From Bacteroidota bacterium (lineage in GTDB: Bacteria > Bacteroidota > Bacteroidia > Flavobacteriales > Flavobacteriaceae), in the NCBI GenBank assembly GCA_023446155.1, contig JAEXIT010000017.1, positions 744,001 through 808,000 of the forward strand: a DNA stretch of 64,000 bases. Reading direction: 5' to 3'. The notes beneath the pieces are model-generated. The model searched no databases. It saw only the letters and a list, made by a program, of their open reading frames with translations, and had not been told where the DNA came from. Both the position numbers and the translations under genes were made by a program. This document shows, piece after piece, positions 44,342 through 53,351 of the stretch; position 1 is the first letter of the stretch, and every line of letters begins with the position of its first letter.

Positions 44342-46828
44342 TCAATATTGCCGCGAAATAAACTTGATACGTTCCGATGTATACTCATTTGTGCAAGATA
44401 CAATATACAGTGTGTTGGGTTTAAAGAGATTGGAAGCTATTGGAAACGTGTTTAGCCCTTCTGCTATCGAAACGTTGTTTTCGTAAACAACAAACGAATT
44501 AATATCATATATTCGAATCTGCGCATTGCCGGATTCATTAGTAGTGACGCTTAAATTAAAATACGCACTATTCGAACCGGATGCAGGCATTTCGATTGCT
44601 AAATGATTTTCAGACAAGCTTCTTTTTTTGCGACGCTCCTGATGTCTTAGGTCGCTTATGGTAACGGTTACATCATCTGGATCAATAGCCGAATCGTAGG
44701 CCATTAGTGTCGTAAATAAACTCGGCTTTGTATTTATTCTATCGGTTATTCTATTGGCTTGTCCTTTGGTAAATAACCACCTGCAAGGACCATAATCCAT
44801 AATGTTTTCAATCTGTCTTCTCAAGCCATTACAGTTTCGGGGAGCATTTTCGCAAGGGTTCGCTATCAGTCGCGAACCTTGTACACTCCATTGGTCTCCT
44901 TCGCATGGCGGCGTATCAGCAATCCCATCACCTCCATTGGTTTGAGCGCATCCACCTGAAAAAGGATGTAGCAAATTAAAATAATGCCCTAATTCATGAG
45001 TAAAAGTACTTCCGATAGTCCCTATCTGATTAACGTCGGAAGTAAACAAGCGATTGTATGAAAAACTACAAAAATGAGAATCCTCAATTACATCCCCTAT
45101 GCTATAGGTATAACCCAAAATATGTTCATCGGAATTGAGTTCATTTACTTTTAAGCTGTATACATACACGATCTGAAGTGTTTCGGCATCATTGTTATCA
45201 AGAGCTGCTGCATTTATCATCTCTTCTAATTCGTTAAGCGTTTGTAAATTATAACTTTCACGCGTTGCTTTTTTTATAGTGATAGAGGCTTTATTAAATA
45301 AAATTCTTGGGTTTCCAATTTCTGCGGCTATCTGAGTATTTGTTACATAGCCTGTTTTAGCAGTAAAGTACTGGTTCGCTTCTTTTATCTGACTGATTAT
45401 TTTATCGGTGTAATAATTGGCCTTTTGAAATTGGTTCGGAGCTTCTAAAACGGTAATTTTTAAATTCTTAATCACTTTGTATTCCTGAAGCTTTTTCTTG
45501 CTATCCCTATTAAGCTTTTCACTATGGCTCTTTATAAATTTTTTGAGGGCTGTAGTAGCCACCCCGGGTATTTTTAAATTATATAAAGTTGCATCTTTAA
45601 GCGTAACTTTTAAGAGTACCGGATGTTTCCCGGATCGGATCTTGGATACAACATCCTGACATTCGTAGGGAACATTTTTATAAAAAAGCGACTTGATTGT
45701 CCAGGTAAACCATCTGGTAAACCGGATAATACTCCAATTGCATCCCGAATCGACCCAACCGCTCGAAGAACTCGCACCCAATAGTTTTATATTATTCGAT
45801 TGGGCTTCTCCCAATGTGCGATAGCTCCCGTCGATATTTTTAGCAAACCCAAACGGAATGGAAACCGTTTTTTCGATATAATTTTCGGTACTGGAAACAT
45901 CAGTAAAGATTTTGTAGACCGTTTTGTTACTCCTTCCCGAGGCATTAGTTGAAGCAAATTTCTGAATACCGTCGCGTTCCTCATGATCATAGGCAAAAAC
46001 CTCTACTTCAATTTTTCCTCCGGGTTTGTCGATGGTTCCCTTTATACCTCCGGATAAGTCGGCGTCCAAAGCCAGTAAACTCGTATAATCGAGTGTAAGC
46101 ATATCCGATTGCGTAATACCTGGATCGGTTTTGGGATTTGATGAGTAGAATACTGTTTCTTCGGTTGCCGTAATTTTTTTACTCTGATACACTCTGGGAG
46201 CATTCGGAAAACCTTTAATTTCATTAAAAGGATATTCTAAAACATAATCGGAAGTATAAGAATATCCAATTTTTGCTAAGGCATCTTCCAATATCAAAAT
46301 CCCGGGATCTGTACTTTCAAAACCGTAGACAATAATCTTCCCGAAACGGTCTTTACGAACTATTCGGGCCATTTCCTGAACGGTGTTTAATTTGAGCGCC
46401 GATTTTCGCATTAAAGTAACCGTACTGACCCGGTTGCTGGCAATATAACGGGAAAGACCTAAGTCGCCTTTCATGGAACGAACCGGTATTCTGTTTGGAA
46501 TCCTACGATCTTTATCCGATCCACGGCTAACCAATTGATACTCCAGGTTAATGTTGTAAGCACTTTTAAACCCCAAAACAAATCCCTTGTCTTCAATGCG
46601 TCCTTCGCCATAAAAGTCAACTAAATGAACATAGGAACTAAGACGCGCCGGTATTGCTGTTACCGTCCCGGATGACGAACAATCTTCATTGGAATACGGA
46701 TAAGCCAAATACTGATTAATGGCATAATTAGGCCCATTAGCGGCCGTCCATTGTACTTTTTTAGCATTCTGAGAAAAGAAAAACGAAGTTTTTAGAAGGA
46801 ACAATACAAAGAGTAGATTTCGTATCAT
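44342..46828 (-). CDS. T9SS-sorted M43 (pappalysin-type) zinc metalloprotease
   Basis: An 828-residue secreted protein with signal peptide (MIRNLLFVLFLLKTSFFFSQ). The zinc motif HELGHYFNLLH spans 611-621 (ligands His611, His615, His621; catalytic Glu612), followed by the Met-turn NIMDYG (Met677) and several Cys, as in M43 enzymes. The N-terminal 500 residues form an unfamiliar domain, with a beta-rich part and a helical part (about 430-560). The C-terminal 75 residues (FNLSVTTNESGNAQIRIYDIN to KFISRQY) are type A sorting-like. It probably digests extracellular protein. Monocistronic. Confidence 0.87.
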   Translation of the reverse strand: MIRNLLFVLFLLKTSFFFSQNAKKVQWTAANGPNYAINQYLAYPYSNEDCSSSGTVTAIPARLSSYVHLVDFYGEGRIEDKGFVLGFKSAYNINLEYQLVSRGSDKDRRIPNRIPVRSMKGDLGLSRYIASNRVSTVTLMRKSALKLNTVQEMARIVRKDRFGKIIVYGFESTDPGILILEDALAKIGYSYTSDYVLEYPFNEIKGFPNAPRVYQSKKITATEETVFYSSNPKTDPGITQSDMLTLDYTSLLALDADLSGGIKGTIDKPGGKIEVEVFAYDHEERDGIQKFASTNASGRSNKTVYKIFTDVSSTENYIEKTVSIPFGFAKNIDGSYRTLGEAQSNNIKLLGASSSSGWVDSGCNWSIIRFTRWFTWTIKSLFYKNVPYECQDVVSKIRSGKHPVLLKVTLKDATLYNLKIPGVATTALKKFIKSHSEKLNRDSKKKLQEYKVIKNLKITVLEAPNQFQKANYYTDKIISQIKEANQYFTAKTGYVTNTQIAAEIGNPRILFNKASITIKKATRESYNLQTLNELEEMINAAALDNNDAETLQIVYVYSLKVNELNSDEHILGYTYSIGDVIEDSHFCSFSYNRLFTSDVNQIGTIGSTFTHELGHYFNLLHPFSGGCAQTNGGDGIADTPPCEGDQWSVQGSRLIANPCENAPRNCNGLRRQIENIMDYGPCRWLFTKGQANRITDRINTKPSLFTTLMAYDSAIDPDDVTVTISDLRHQERRKKRSLSENHLAIEMPASGSNSAYFNLSVTTNESGNAQIRIYDINSFVVYENNVSIAEGLNTFPIASNLFKPNTLYIVSCTNEYTSERIKFISRQY

Positions 46829-47235
46829 ACATTTATTTTTTATGGTGAATAAATTTTCATTTTGTTTGGAGAAAAAAACGGTAAAGATGCTGTGCTATGT
46901 CTTGTACAGTTCGTATTTCTTTAACAGGGAGGTTTTAGCACATTATTTGGGATTGAGGGATATTCGGATGCCTTATTTTAGTTTTGGAAGTGCAGAAAAA
47001 GAACGTATATACGCCCAGTTACACAGTGTTCCTTACCAATTAATGACAACAAACAACCATAGGGGATCGTTACTTTTTTCGTTTTTAGGAATTGAAAAAT
47101 CGGTATAATTTAAGAGGAATAATTGGAAACCACTAGGGGAGGAACCCTTTAACGGTATAACCAAAGGTAGTAAATACCAAAGTAATTGACAAAGTAATCT
47201 GCGGACTATAAAAAGACTCTTGATAGCATGAAAAA
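46829..47235. other. Intergenic region upstream of the M43 protease gene
   Basis: About 400 bases between the M43 start and the lodB-like stop. A plus-strand ATG frame of 88 codons (46842-47108) runs here, but its composition and sequence look random, with no domain or signal, so I do not call it a gene. No clear promoter motif for the protease gene is found. Confidence 0.4.
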
Positions 47236-47269
47236 ACACCCGACAGGTTTTTAAAACGTGTCAGGTGTA
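47236..47269. repeat. Dispersed palindrome family 2 copy
   Basis: acacccgacaggttttt faces aaaacgtgtcaggtgt. It ends 4 bases before the stop codon of the lodB-like gene and probably terminates that operon. Confidence 0.7.
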
Positions 47270-47272
47270 GTG

Positions 47273-48427
47273 TTATAAGTGGGGTACGGTTTTCGGAAAA
47301 GCAGTACCGGTTTTTTGCCTGTTTAGCCAGAAGGGAGCATTCGGCCAGCGTTGTTCCCTGGTGTAGAGCTCGGTTCGCTGTTTGAAATACATGGCATAGG
47401 AATCGTTGATATAGCGCGCATAGTTTTGCAGTCCTTCATGATCCTGAAAGCCGGTTTCAAACAATTTGGCGACGAGTTTTCCACTTCGGATTCCCAACAA
47501 CAACGCTTTATGAATGCCTTGGGCGGCGATGGGGTCATAACTGGCGGCGGCATCGCCGGTAGCAAGCCAACGGGAACCATAGGGTTTTTCCAGTAGCGAC
47601 GAATGTACCGGTGCGTGATACCAGTTGCCTTCCTGCAAGTGTACACCCGACAGTTGTTTGGATAACAATACCGTACGATCCAGTGCCTGCTCACGGGGAA
47701 GCGGATCGTTATAACCGGTTTGTTTTAATAATTGCGCTTCGGTAACAAACAAGGTTACGAGTCGGTTTTCCGGAAGTCGGGCTCTATACCACCAGCCGTT
47801 TTTTTCGGCTTCGATAAGCGTTTGCGCCGTAAGATGTCCGTCGGTAATTTGCTGCATACCGATAAGCGCTACCATTTGATCATCAATATGGCGTTGCGCG
47901 CCTTCTGCGCGGGCAAACCGGGCGCGGGCACCGGAAGCATCGATCACAAAACGGGTACTGATCTGCAGGTGTTTTTGGGTGTGTTGTTCAGTGAATAAAA
48001 GATCATAACCGATTTGGTCCGTATTAGCCTGATGTTTGATATAGTTGAATCCCCAGACGAGCTGTATAGTGGGATAAGCGGCAAGTGCATCGATGAGCAT
48101 CTTGTCGAACTGTAATCGATCAAGTCGGTAGGGAGGTCCCATCGGATCGAGTAGGGCGTCGTTATAGCCCGGTTCATTCCGTCCCCATACCGAGGCATGA
48201 CCGGGATAGCTAAAATGAGGGCCACTCCGAAAGGATTCCAATAATCCTAATGTTTCAATACAGGAAAGTGCCAGAGGCGGTATGCTTTCACCGGGACGAT
48301 CAATACCGGGCAGGCCGGCATCGACAACCAATACTTTAAGGTCGGTATGCTGACCTAAAGTGATGGCTGCCGAGAGGCCGGCGGGGCCTGCTCCGAGTAT
48401 AACAATATCATATACCTTGGAATACAC
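47273..48427 (-). CDS. LodB-like flavoprotein (CTQ maturation enzyme)
   Basis: A 384-residue FAD-dependent protein of the tryptophan-halogenase-like group. The dinucleotide fold is DIVILGAGPAGLSAAITLG at residues 8-26, followed by PGESIPPLAL and the late FAD motif WLATGDAAASYDPIAAQGI. In Marinomonas, LodB and its relative GoxB are needed to build the cysteine tryptophylquinone of LodA or GoxA. This gene begins 6 bases after the LodA-like stop, exactly as in those systems. It is the last gene of a four-gene operon closed by a family 2 palindrome. Confidence 0.85.
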   Translation of the reverse strand: MYSKVYDIVILGAGPAGLSAAITLGQHTDLKVLVVDAGLPGIDRPGESIPPLALSCIETLGLLESFRSGPHFSYPGHASVWGRNEPGYNDALLDPMGPPYRLDRLQFDKMLIDALAAYPTIQLVWGFNYIKHQANTDQIGYDLLFTEQHTQKHLQISTRFVIDASGARARFARAEGAQRHIDDQMVALIGMQQITDGHLTAQTLIEAEKNGWWYRARLPENRLVTLFVTEAQLLKQTGYNDPLPREQALDRTVLLSKQLSGVHLQEGNWYHAPVHSSLLEKPYGSRWLATGDAAASYDPIAAQGIHKALLLGIRSGKLVAKLFETGFQDHEGLQNYARYINDSYAMYFKQRTELYTREQRWPNAPFWLNRQKTGTAFPKTVPHL

Positions 48428-48433
48428 CAGAAA

Positions 48434-50458
48434 TTAGGATTGTGGTGGATTGGTATTAAACGGCCATTGCAGAATCGGATTATCCGAAATCAGTGAATCG
48501 TCAAATTGATTCTGAACTTCCAGGTAATAGTCCGGATCGAAATCGGGACCGATAGCGGTTCCCTGAATTACAATACCTAGCTTATGCCAGTCGGTTACAG
48601 CCTGAAGTGCTTTCTGAAAGGTGCTCGCGCTTTTGGGATCCAATGCATAGGTACCGGGACCACGTATCGCCCATTTTTGGTGTGGTAATACATTGTCGAC
48701 TACCTCATCGACTACATATACGGCATCGGGACGTTGCGCCGGCCAGGACCAGTATAAAGTGGTGCCGTTTCCATTGGTCATGTTTACCCCACCGGTATTA
48801 ATACTCGGTTGGTGAATCGAACAGGAGTTGTAATCCGTTTGCCACGGAATGGCCATGAATTTGGAAAGATCACCGGGTTCTAAACCGGATGCGTTGTCCT
48901 GCATCGGAAACCATCCGGCACTAAGAAACGGAGCTGCCGCCACGGCTTTACTATAGTCCAGTGCAAAGGCTTTGACACGGAAAGGTCCGGCACCGCTTTG
49001 TTTCCAGTCCTGATGGTAGATTTCGGGACAACGGACTACATAGCTCATTTCGATACCGGGTACATAACGACCACCTAAACAATTGCTCAGGGATGCCATG
49101 TCCAGGGTTTCGCCGGCACCTAGTTTGGGGCCATTTCCCTCGTTATATTTTTTCTTACTCCATTGTTCCAGGAAGAAATACTGTGTTTTGCTTACGGTTA
49201 AAAAGGAGGTTCCGGCATCGCCAACCGATAACGGCATCAAGGGTACTCCGGTGTTTACTTCTGTTGGGGTAGCATTCGGATTTCGTACAAAATTTAGTCC
49301 GGCCATAATGGTACGATCCGGGTTGTCTTTTGCGGTAATGGCATCGACGGCTTCGTGGGCGCGAACAGCCATTTTGGGTAGGTTCACCGTCCAACGTTGC
49401 AGGAGTGCGGCGCGGAATACCGGTCGGACCATGGTTTCGAATGCAGGTAGGTAAGCCGGATTAAATCCGGTTTGAGCATTGTATAAATCCGGTTGGAGGT
49501 TCATTTCCCGTACCCAGGTATCGTATACGTCGTCCCAGATGGAGACCACATTTCGGATTTGTGGGGCATAGGCGGGATCACAACAAACTACCCAGGCATT
49601 AAAAGCCGCTTCGGTCGATCCGTCTTCAAATACGAGGGTCGCCGATACGGGGCCATCGGAAGTGTCGTCAAACCAGCTGGCGTTGTTCAAATCGCCGGTA
49701 AGTGGAACCGGATCGCCATATTCGTCATATTGTGCTGCCGTGGCGCCATTTCCGGCTAATACCAACAAACGTCCCTGTTCGTCGGTTTGTACCGAACCCA
49801 AAGAGTTTAGCGGACTGGCAGGGTAAAACAATTTCCCTTTTGGAAAGTGTTGCGGATAGGTATCGATTTCGGTGATCACACCATTATTGGCATAGGTGGG
49901 TTTGCTCACACCGTCGAAGTTGGAACTGTTTTGCTGACCGATGGAAACGGCTCTCGGTCCCGGATCGATCATCAGACTGCTCAATCGGGAAGGTGAGTTT
50001 ACATCGCCATAGACTTGCGGATTGCGGAGTTGCGGTACTTTCCCATCCTGATAGGCATTGATTCCTACTAAAGGGACGACGTTATATGCCGCCGATTTTT
50101 TATTAGCCAAATGTACGGTCCACACGATGTCTTTTACCACGCGACCATCGGGTAGACGCGTGCCTTTTACGATTTCCAAAGGTTCTGTCGGACAAGGGTA
50201 AACTGCTGCCTGATCCGTTTCGTAATAATACAATCGGAAACGGGCCGCCTGACGTTTTAGGTTGCCGTCTTTATCTCTCAGATCGTGAATATCGATTGGA
50301 GTATTTTCGGTACCGGCTTTAATGGGAAGGCCACCGGTAGTTTTGGTAGCCTCAAGGGGCAACCCGGCACTGGTTTCGGGCGAGAGATAATATTCGTCGC
50401 TTGTCCCGATACGGGCAAAGTTTATGGTAGGATGGATACGAAAAATTTTAGAAGCCAT
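48434..50458 (-). CDS. LodA/GoxA family CTQ-dependent amino acid oxidase
   Basis: A 674-residue quinoprotein oxidase. The family start IFRIHPTINFARIGTS is clear. The cofactor should form between Cys546 (in PWQTDYNSC) and a Trp of the YWSWPAQRPD segment (Trp570 or Trp572), matching the conserved C-x(n)-WPAQRP pattern of LodA-type enzymes. LodA oxidises L-lysine at the epsilon carbon and GoxA oxidises glycine, each releasing hydrogen peroxide and ammonia; the substrate here is unknown. No signal peptide is present, as in LodA. It is flanked by a LodB-like gene and a ferritin-like gene 18 bases upstream. Peroxide release could be antibacterial, or the imino product could feed biosynthesis. Confidence 0.87.
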   Translation of the reverse strand: MASKIFRIHPTINFARIGTSDEYYLSPETSAGLPLEATKTTGGLPIKAGTENTPIDIHDLRDKDGNLKRQAARFRLYYYETDQAAVYPCPTEPLEIVKGTRLPDGRVVKDIVWTVHLANKKSAAYNVVPLVGINAYQDGKVPQLRNPQVYGDVNSPSRLSSLMIDPGPRAVSIGQQNSSNFDGVSKPTYANNGVITEIDTYPQHFPKGKLFYPASPLNSLGSVQTDEQGRLLVLAGNGATAAQYDEYGDPVPLTGDLNNASWFDDTSDGPVSATLVFEDGSTEAAFNAWVVCCDPAYAPQIRNVVSIWDDVYDTWVREMNLQPDLYNAQTGFNPAYLPAFETMVRPVFRAALLQRWTVNLPKMAVRAHEAVDAITAKDNPDRTIMAGLNFVRNPNATPTEVNTGVPLMPLSVGDAGTSFLTVSKTQYFFLEQWSKKKYNEGNGPKLGAGETLDMASLSNCLGGRYVPGIEMSYVVRCPEIYHQDWKQSGAGPFRVKAFALDYSKAVAAAPFLSAGWFPMQDNASGLEPGDLSKFMAIPWQTDYNSCSIHQPSINTGGVNMTNGNGTTLYWSWPAQRPDAVYVVDEVVDNVLPHQKWAIRGPGTYALDPKSASTFQKALQAVTDWHKLGIVIQGTAIGPDFDPDYYLEVQNQFDDSLISDNPILQWPFNTNPPQS

Positions 50459-50476
50459 AGTTGAGTCGATTAAAGG

Positions 50477-51451
50477 TTAACTGAATTTAGGAGTAATACC
50501 GTTTTTCCAGCAGTTCTGGATGGAGGCACCAACGCTGATCATTACGCGGACAAAATCTTCGGGATTTTCACCGGCAAATAACAATTCGATACTGTGGCAC
50601 AATTCGGCAAAATGCTCTTTTAAAATTTGAAGCAATTCGTGATCAGTAGCGGTATAGTCGCTTTCCGGTTTTACCGGATAGGTCGGCTGTAGTTCTTTGG
50701 CTTGTTTGATTTGCATGAATTTATCGAAATGATCGTCTTCCATAAATTTATCATCGGCTGTATTCTGAAAAGCCTCCTTAATTTGTACCTGCTGACTGGC
50801 GCCTTCTCCCTGATCGGTAATTAAGTTGATCAGCATTTTAACCTGATAAAAACCATCGTTTCCATTTTCGGTAACCTCCATATTGGAAAGATTCCGATAG
50901 AAGGCCGAAAAATGATTTACTTGTCGGATGCCACCTTTGATCTGATTCTTAAATTGTCCGGCTCCGTATTCCAGCGCTTTGTAGAAATCGGCAATATTGG
51001 CGTATTCCGTTACATTTTGTTTGAGTGACGGTTGGGACGACGAATCCCAGTCGGGATATTCCACCAGACACATGGCATTGATACGCGAAGCGTCAAGTGG
51101 ACCGATTTCGGCGCTATACGGTTGGTACTCGCTGGTAGGATTGGGCACATCCAGACTAAAATCAAGATGTGGAATGTTTTGGCCCACATATACCGGAGGG
51201 GTAATCTTAGGCGAATAGCCATACGCATTGGCGATATTGGCCACACTTTGCAGGTGGAGCATCTCCTGATTGACGATGGTCTGGATCAGTTGGAACGAAT
51301 CGGATGTACGGTCGATAACAGAGTACATCGCCGACATGTAGAACGGAATGGTCCATAGCTCAAGATCGGCAGCATATTGCAGATGCTCGTGCAGGTGTTT
51401 GATATCCCACGAAGGGTTATCGGTTAGTGTTGTTTGTGTTTGCGTTTGCAT
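50477..51451 (-). CDS. Ferritin-like protein of the VioB/StaD (iminophenyl-pyruvate dimer synthase-like) type
   Basis: A 324-residue protein. The ATG at 51451 (MQTQTQTTLTDNPSWDIKHL) is chosen over an upstream TTG. A four-helix ferritin-like bundle is suggested by DLELWTIPFYMSAMY, NQEMLHLQSVANIANAYG (ExxH), and EDDHFDKFMQIKQAK (second ExxH), with INPRP-like loops lacking. Together these could bind one or two irons. The pattern matches the ferritin-like domain found in VioB, RebD and StaD, which couple imino acids made by an amino acid oxidase. Here it neighbours a CTQ amino acid oxidase, giving an analogous pair. Enzymatic role inferred. Confidence 0.75.
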   Translation of the reverse strand: MQTQTQTTLTDNPSWDIKHLHEHLQYAADLELWTIPFYMSAMYSVIDRTSDSFQLIQTIVNQEMLHLQSVANIANAYGYSPKITPPVYVGQNIPHLDFSLDVPNPTSEYQPYSAEIGPLDASRINAMCLVEYPDWDSSSQPSLKQNVTEYANIADFYKALEYGAGQFKNQIKGGIRQVNHFSAFYRNLSNMEVTENGNDGFYQVKMLINLITDQGEGASQQVQIKEAFQNTADDKFMEDDHFDKFMQIKQAKELQPTYPVKPESDYTATDHELLQILKEHFAELCHSIELLFAGENPEDFVRVMISVGASIQNCWKNGITPKFS

Positions 51452-51479
51452 AAAGTTTGTTTTTGTTGGTATGGTGCGA

Positions 51480-52472
51480 TTATTGAAAACGGCCAAGTGT
51501 TATGGCCATAACTTCCAGTTTGGACGTTTGGGCAACGTTGGGATCATACAAATAGTGCGGTGGTTCCATACCGCCTGCCGCCGGACCGAAAATAAAGCCA
51601 ATCGGCTCGTCGCTGTTATTGGTGAAAAAATAGAGTTCGCCATAGCCCACGCCGGAATCAGTATCGTTATCAGTCCTACGGGAATCGTTAAAATGTAGCG
51701 AACTACCGGATGCCGTACTGTCGTATACCGAAATGCGATAAGCATTGGCAACTCTGGAGTCTAAGTTCTGAAACAAACTCAACGATACCGGCTGTGGGGC
51801 TTGGGTAAGCACCATAAAATGTCCGTTGGATTCGGCTTGTTCGTAGGCCATACAAACGATATCACCTGCCTGAGCTCCGGAGAATCCGCCTTTGGCAGCA
51901 CCGTTATAGACTTTATCCGATTCCTGTTTTTGAATGCCGGGAACATAAACGCTACCGCAAACATAACTCCAGCGTCCCGGACGAAGCACCGGTAAAGCCA
52001 CTGCAAACTCAAAAGCCATAGGAACCCAACCTGGTGCGGAAAAATGGGCAGCATCGGGATTCACCTGACTCTCAAACAAGCGAAGCGCATTTTGTGCCGG
52101 ATCGTCGCTACCGGTAGCGATAAGCACACGCGATCCGTAACCTACACAGTCGATAAAAGCATTAAAGGTATTGGTTGTGGGATCGTAGGCTGCATTTGGA
52201 AAGTAATCGATTCTTGGCTTAGGCCATACATTTAAGAAAGCATCCGGAGCCTGGATATAATAATCGGGAGACGGATTGATATAATTGGTACTGACATTAA
52301 AAAGCGTACCGTTATAAGCAACTTGTGTACCGGATACGTTTACTCCGGGAAAGGTCTGGTATTTTTGTTGAACCAGAAATGGCGATGCAATTGCTGCTGC
52401 TGCATCTAAAATAGTAGTGTAGTATCCCGGTGTATAGCTATCGGGATTGGCGAAAAAATTGATAAGTGCCAT
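51480..52472 (-). CDS. NlpC/P60-like cytosolic protein, first gene of the CTQ operon
   Basis: A 330-residue protein without signal peptide or membrane helix. The order DCVGYGSRVL (Cys109) followed about 90 residues later by AGDIVCMAYEQAESNGHFMVL (His218) is that of NlpC/P60 papain-like domains, where a DC-x-G-x-x-x-x-x-L helix carries the nucleophile and a GH-strand the histidine. A third residue is not assigned. The flanking regions are unfamiliar. It precedes the ferritin-like gene by 28 bases. Such fold members can be peptidases, amidases or acyltransferases; here it may process a substrate or product of the oxidase. Confidence 0.55.
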   Translation of the reverse strand: MALINFFANPDSYTPGYYTTILDAAAAIASPFLVQQKYQTFPGVNVSGTQVAYNGTLFNVSTNYINPSPDYYIQAPDAFLNVWPKPRIDYFPNAAYDPTTNTFNAFIDCVGYGSRVLIATGSDDPAQNALRLFESQVNPDAAHFSAPGWVPMAFEFAVALPVLRPGRWSYVCGSVYVPGIQKQESDKVYNGAAKGGFSGAQAGDIVCMAYEQAESNGHFMVLTQAPQPVSLSLFQNLDSRVANAYRISVYDSTASGSSLHFNDSRRTDNDTDSGVGYGELYFFTNNSDEPIGFIFGPAAGGMEPPHYLYDPNVAQTSKLEVMAITLGRFQ

Positions 52473-52515
52473 CGACTTTAATAATTAATGTTGGTAATGA
52501 TTTTAGGACTCATAC

Positions 52516-52586
52516 CAAATATAGGATGGCGCATTTGGCTGCGAAAACGTAGAACTACCTGATGTGTAAAACCGTAGAACTACCTG
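52516..52586 (-). promoter_or_regulatory. Promoter and twin activator-like sites of the CTQ operon
   Basis: On the minus strand TATATTTG (52523-52516) fits the -7 consensus, 43 bases before the start codon. No -33 TTG stands at proper distance. In its place there are two direct repeats, cgtagaactacctg at 52548-52561 and again at 52573-52586, each containing the dyad gtag-aa-ctac. A -7 box without -33 but with upstream repeats is typical of an activator-dependent promoter. The divergent Crp/Fnr gene shares this region. Confidence 0.55.
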
Positions 52587-52603
52587 GTTTTGGTAGATAA
52601 AAA

Positions 52604-52640
52604 GCACCCGACAGGTTTCTAAAACGGGTCGGGTGTTTTT
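52604..52640. repeat. Dispersed palindrome family 2 copy
   Basis: gcacccgacaggtttc faces aaaacgggtcgggtgt. It lies between the divergent CTQ operon and Crp/Fnr gene, an unusual place for a terminator-like element. Confidence 0.65.
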
Positions 52641-52711
52641 TAAGCTCCTTTTTTCACTTTTTAATTCCGCAGAAGTCGGCTAACTTTGTGAAATTCATAG
52701 AAGACAAAAAC

Positions 52712-53287
52712 ATGTACGAACCGTTATTGCAACTTATTTCCCAAAACGTAATCCTCAGTCCGGAAGATGAAGCCTTGTGCCGACAGTATTTGTCGGCCGT
52801 ATCCGTATCTAAAAATCAGATTATCGAGGAGGAAGGAAAAATACCGAAATACCTGTATTTTGTGGTTTCGGGATTTGTACGCTTGTTTTATTATAACGAC
52901 AAAGGAGATGAGGTGACCACACATATCAATTGTCCGCCGGGTTTTATTACTTCGTATACTCACTTTAGTAATCAGACGGTATCCGGTGAAAACCTGGAAT
53001 GTATAACCGACTGTGAGTTGTTACGCATTACAAAAGCCGATCTGGATAGACTTACCCAGGAAAGTCCGGTATTTAAAGACTTTAGCATTTTTGTTTTTCA
53101 GCAATCGTTATCGTACAATGAAAACCGTTCGAAAGAACTGACAACGCTCACGGCAGAGCAGCGTTATAAAAAGCTCATCGATACCCAACCGGAAATCGTA
53201 CATCATGTTCCGGTACAATATATCGCCTCTTTTTTAGGTATGAACCCAAAAAGTTTAAGCCGTATCCGCAAACAGATCATTAGGTAA
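52712..53287 (+). CDS. Crp/Fnr family transcriptional regulator
   Basis: A 191-residue protein with an N-terminal cyclic-nucleotide-binding-type beta-roll (IIEEEGKIPKYLYFVVSGFVRLFYYNDKGDEVTTH) and a C-terminal helix-turn-helix reduced to VPVQYIASFLGMNPKSLSRIRKQI, as common in Bacteroidetes. No Fnr-type Cys cluster is present. A -7 match TAACTTTG lies at 52681-52688, overlapping an upstream in-frame GTG start, so the ATG at 52712 is chosen. It is divergent from the CTQ operon and followed by an epimerase-type gene. Confidence 0.85.
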   Translation: MYEPLLQLISQNVILSPEDEALCRQYLSAVSVSKNQIIEEEGKIPKYLYFVVSGFVRLFYYNDKGDEVTTHINCPPGFITSYTHFSNQTVSGENLECITDCELLRITKADLDRLTQESPVFKDFSIFVFQQSLSYNENRSKELTTLTAEQRYKKLIDTQPEIVHHVPVQYIASFLGMNPKSLSRIRKQIIR

Positions 53288-53351
53288 CATTTGTGAAGTG
53301 GTTTCAGAGGATCAAGGCAGAACTTTGCCGTATCATTTAAAATCAACAGAA

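Noticed and set aside
46842..47108. 88-codon plus-strand ORF upstream of the M43 protease
   Set aside because: It begins with ATG and is not inside another gene, but it shows no domain, signal or convincing composition, and no promoter or terminator. Kept only as a note.
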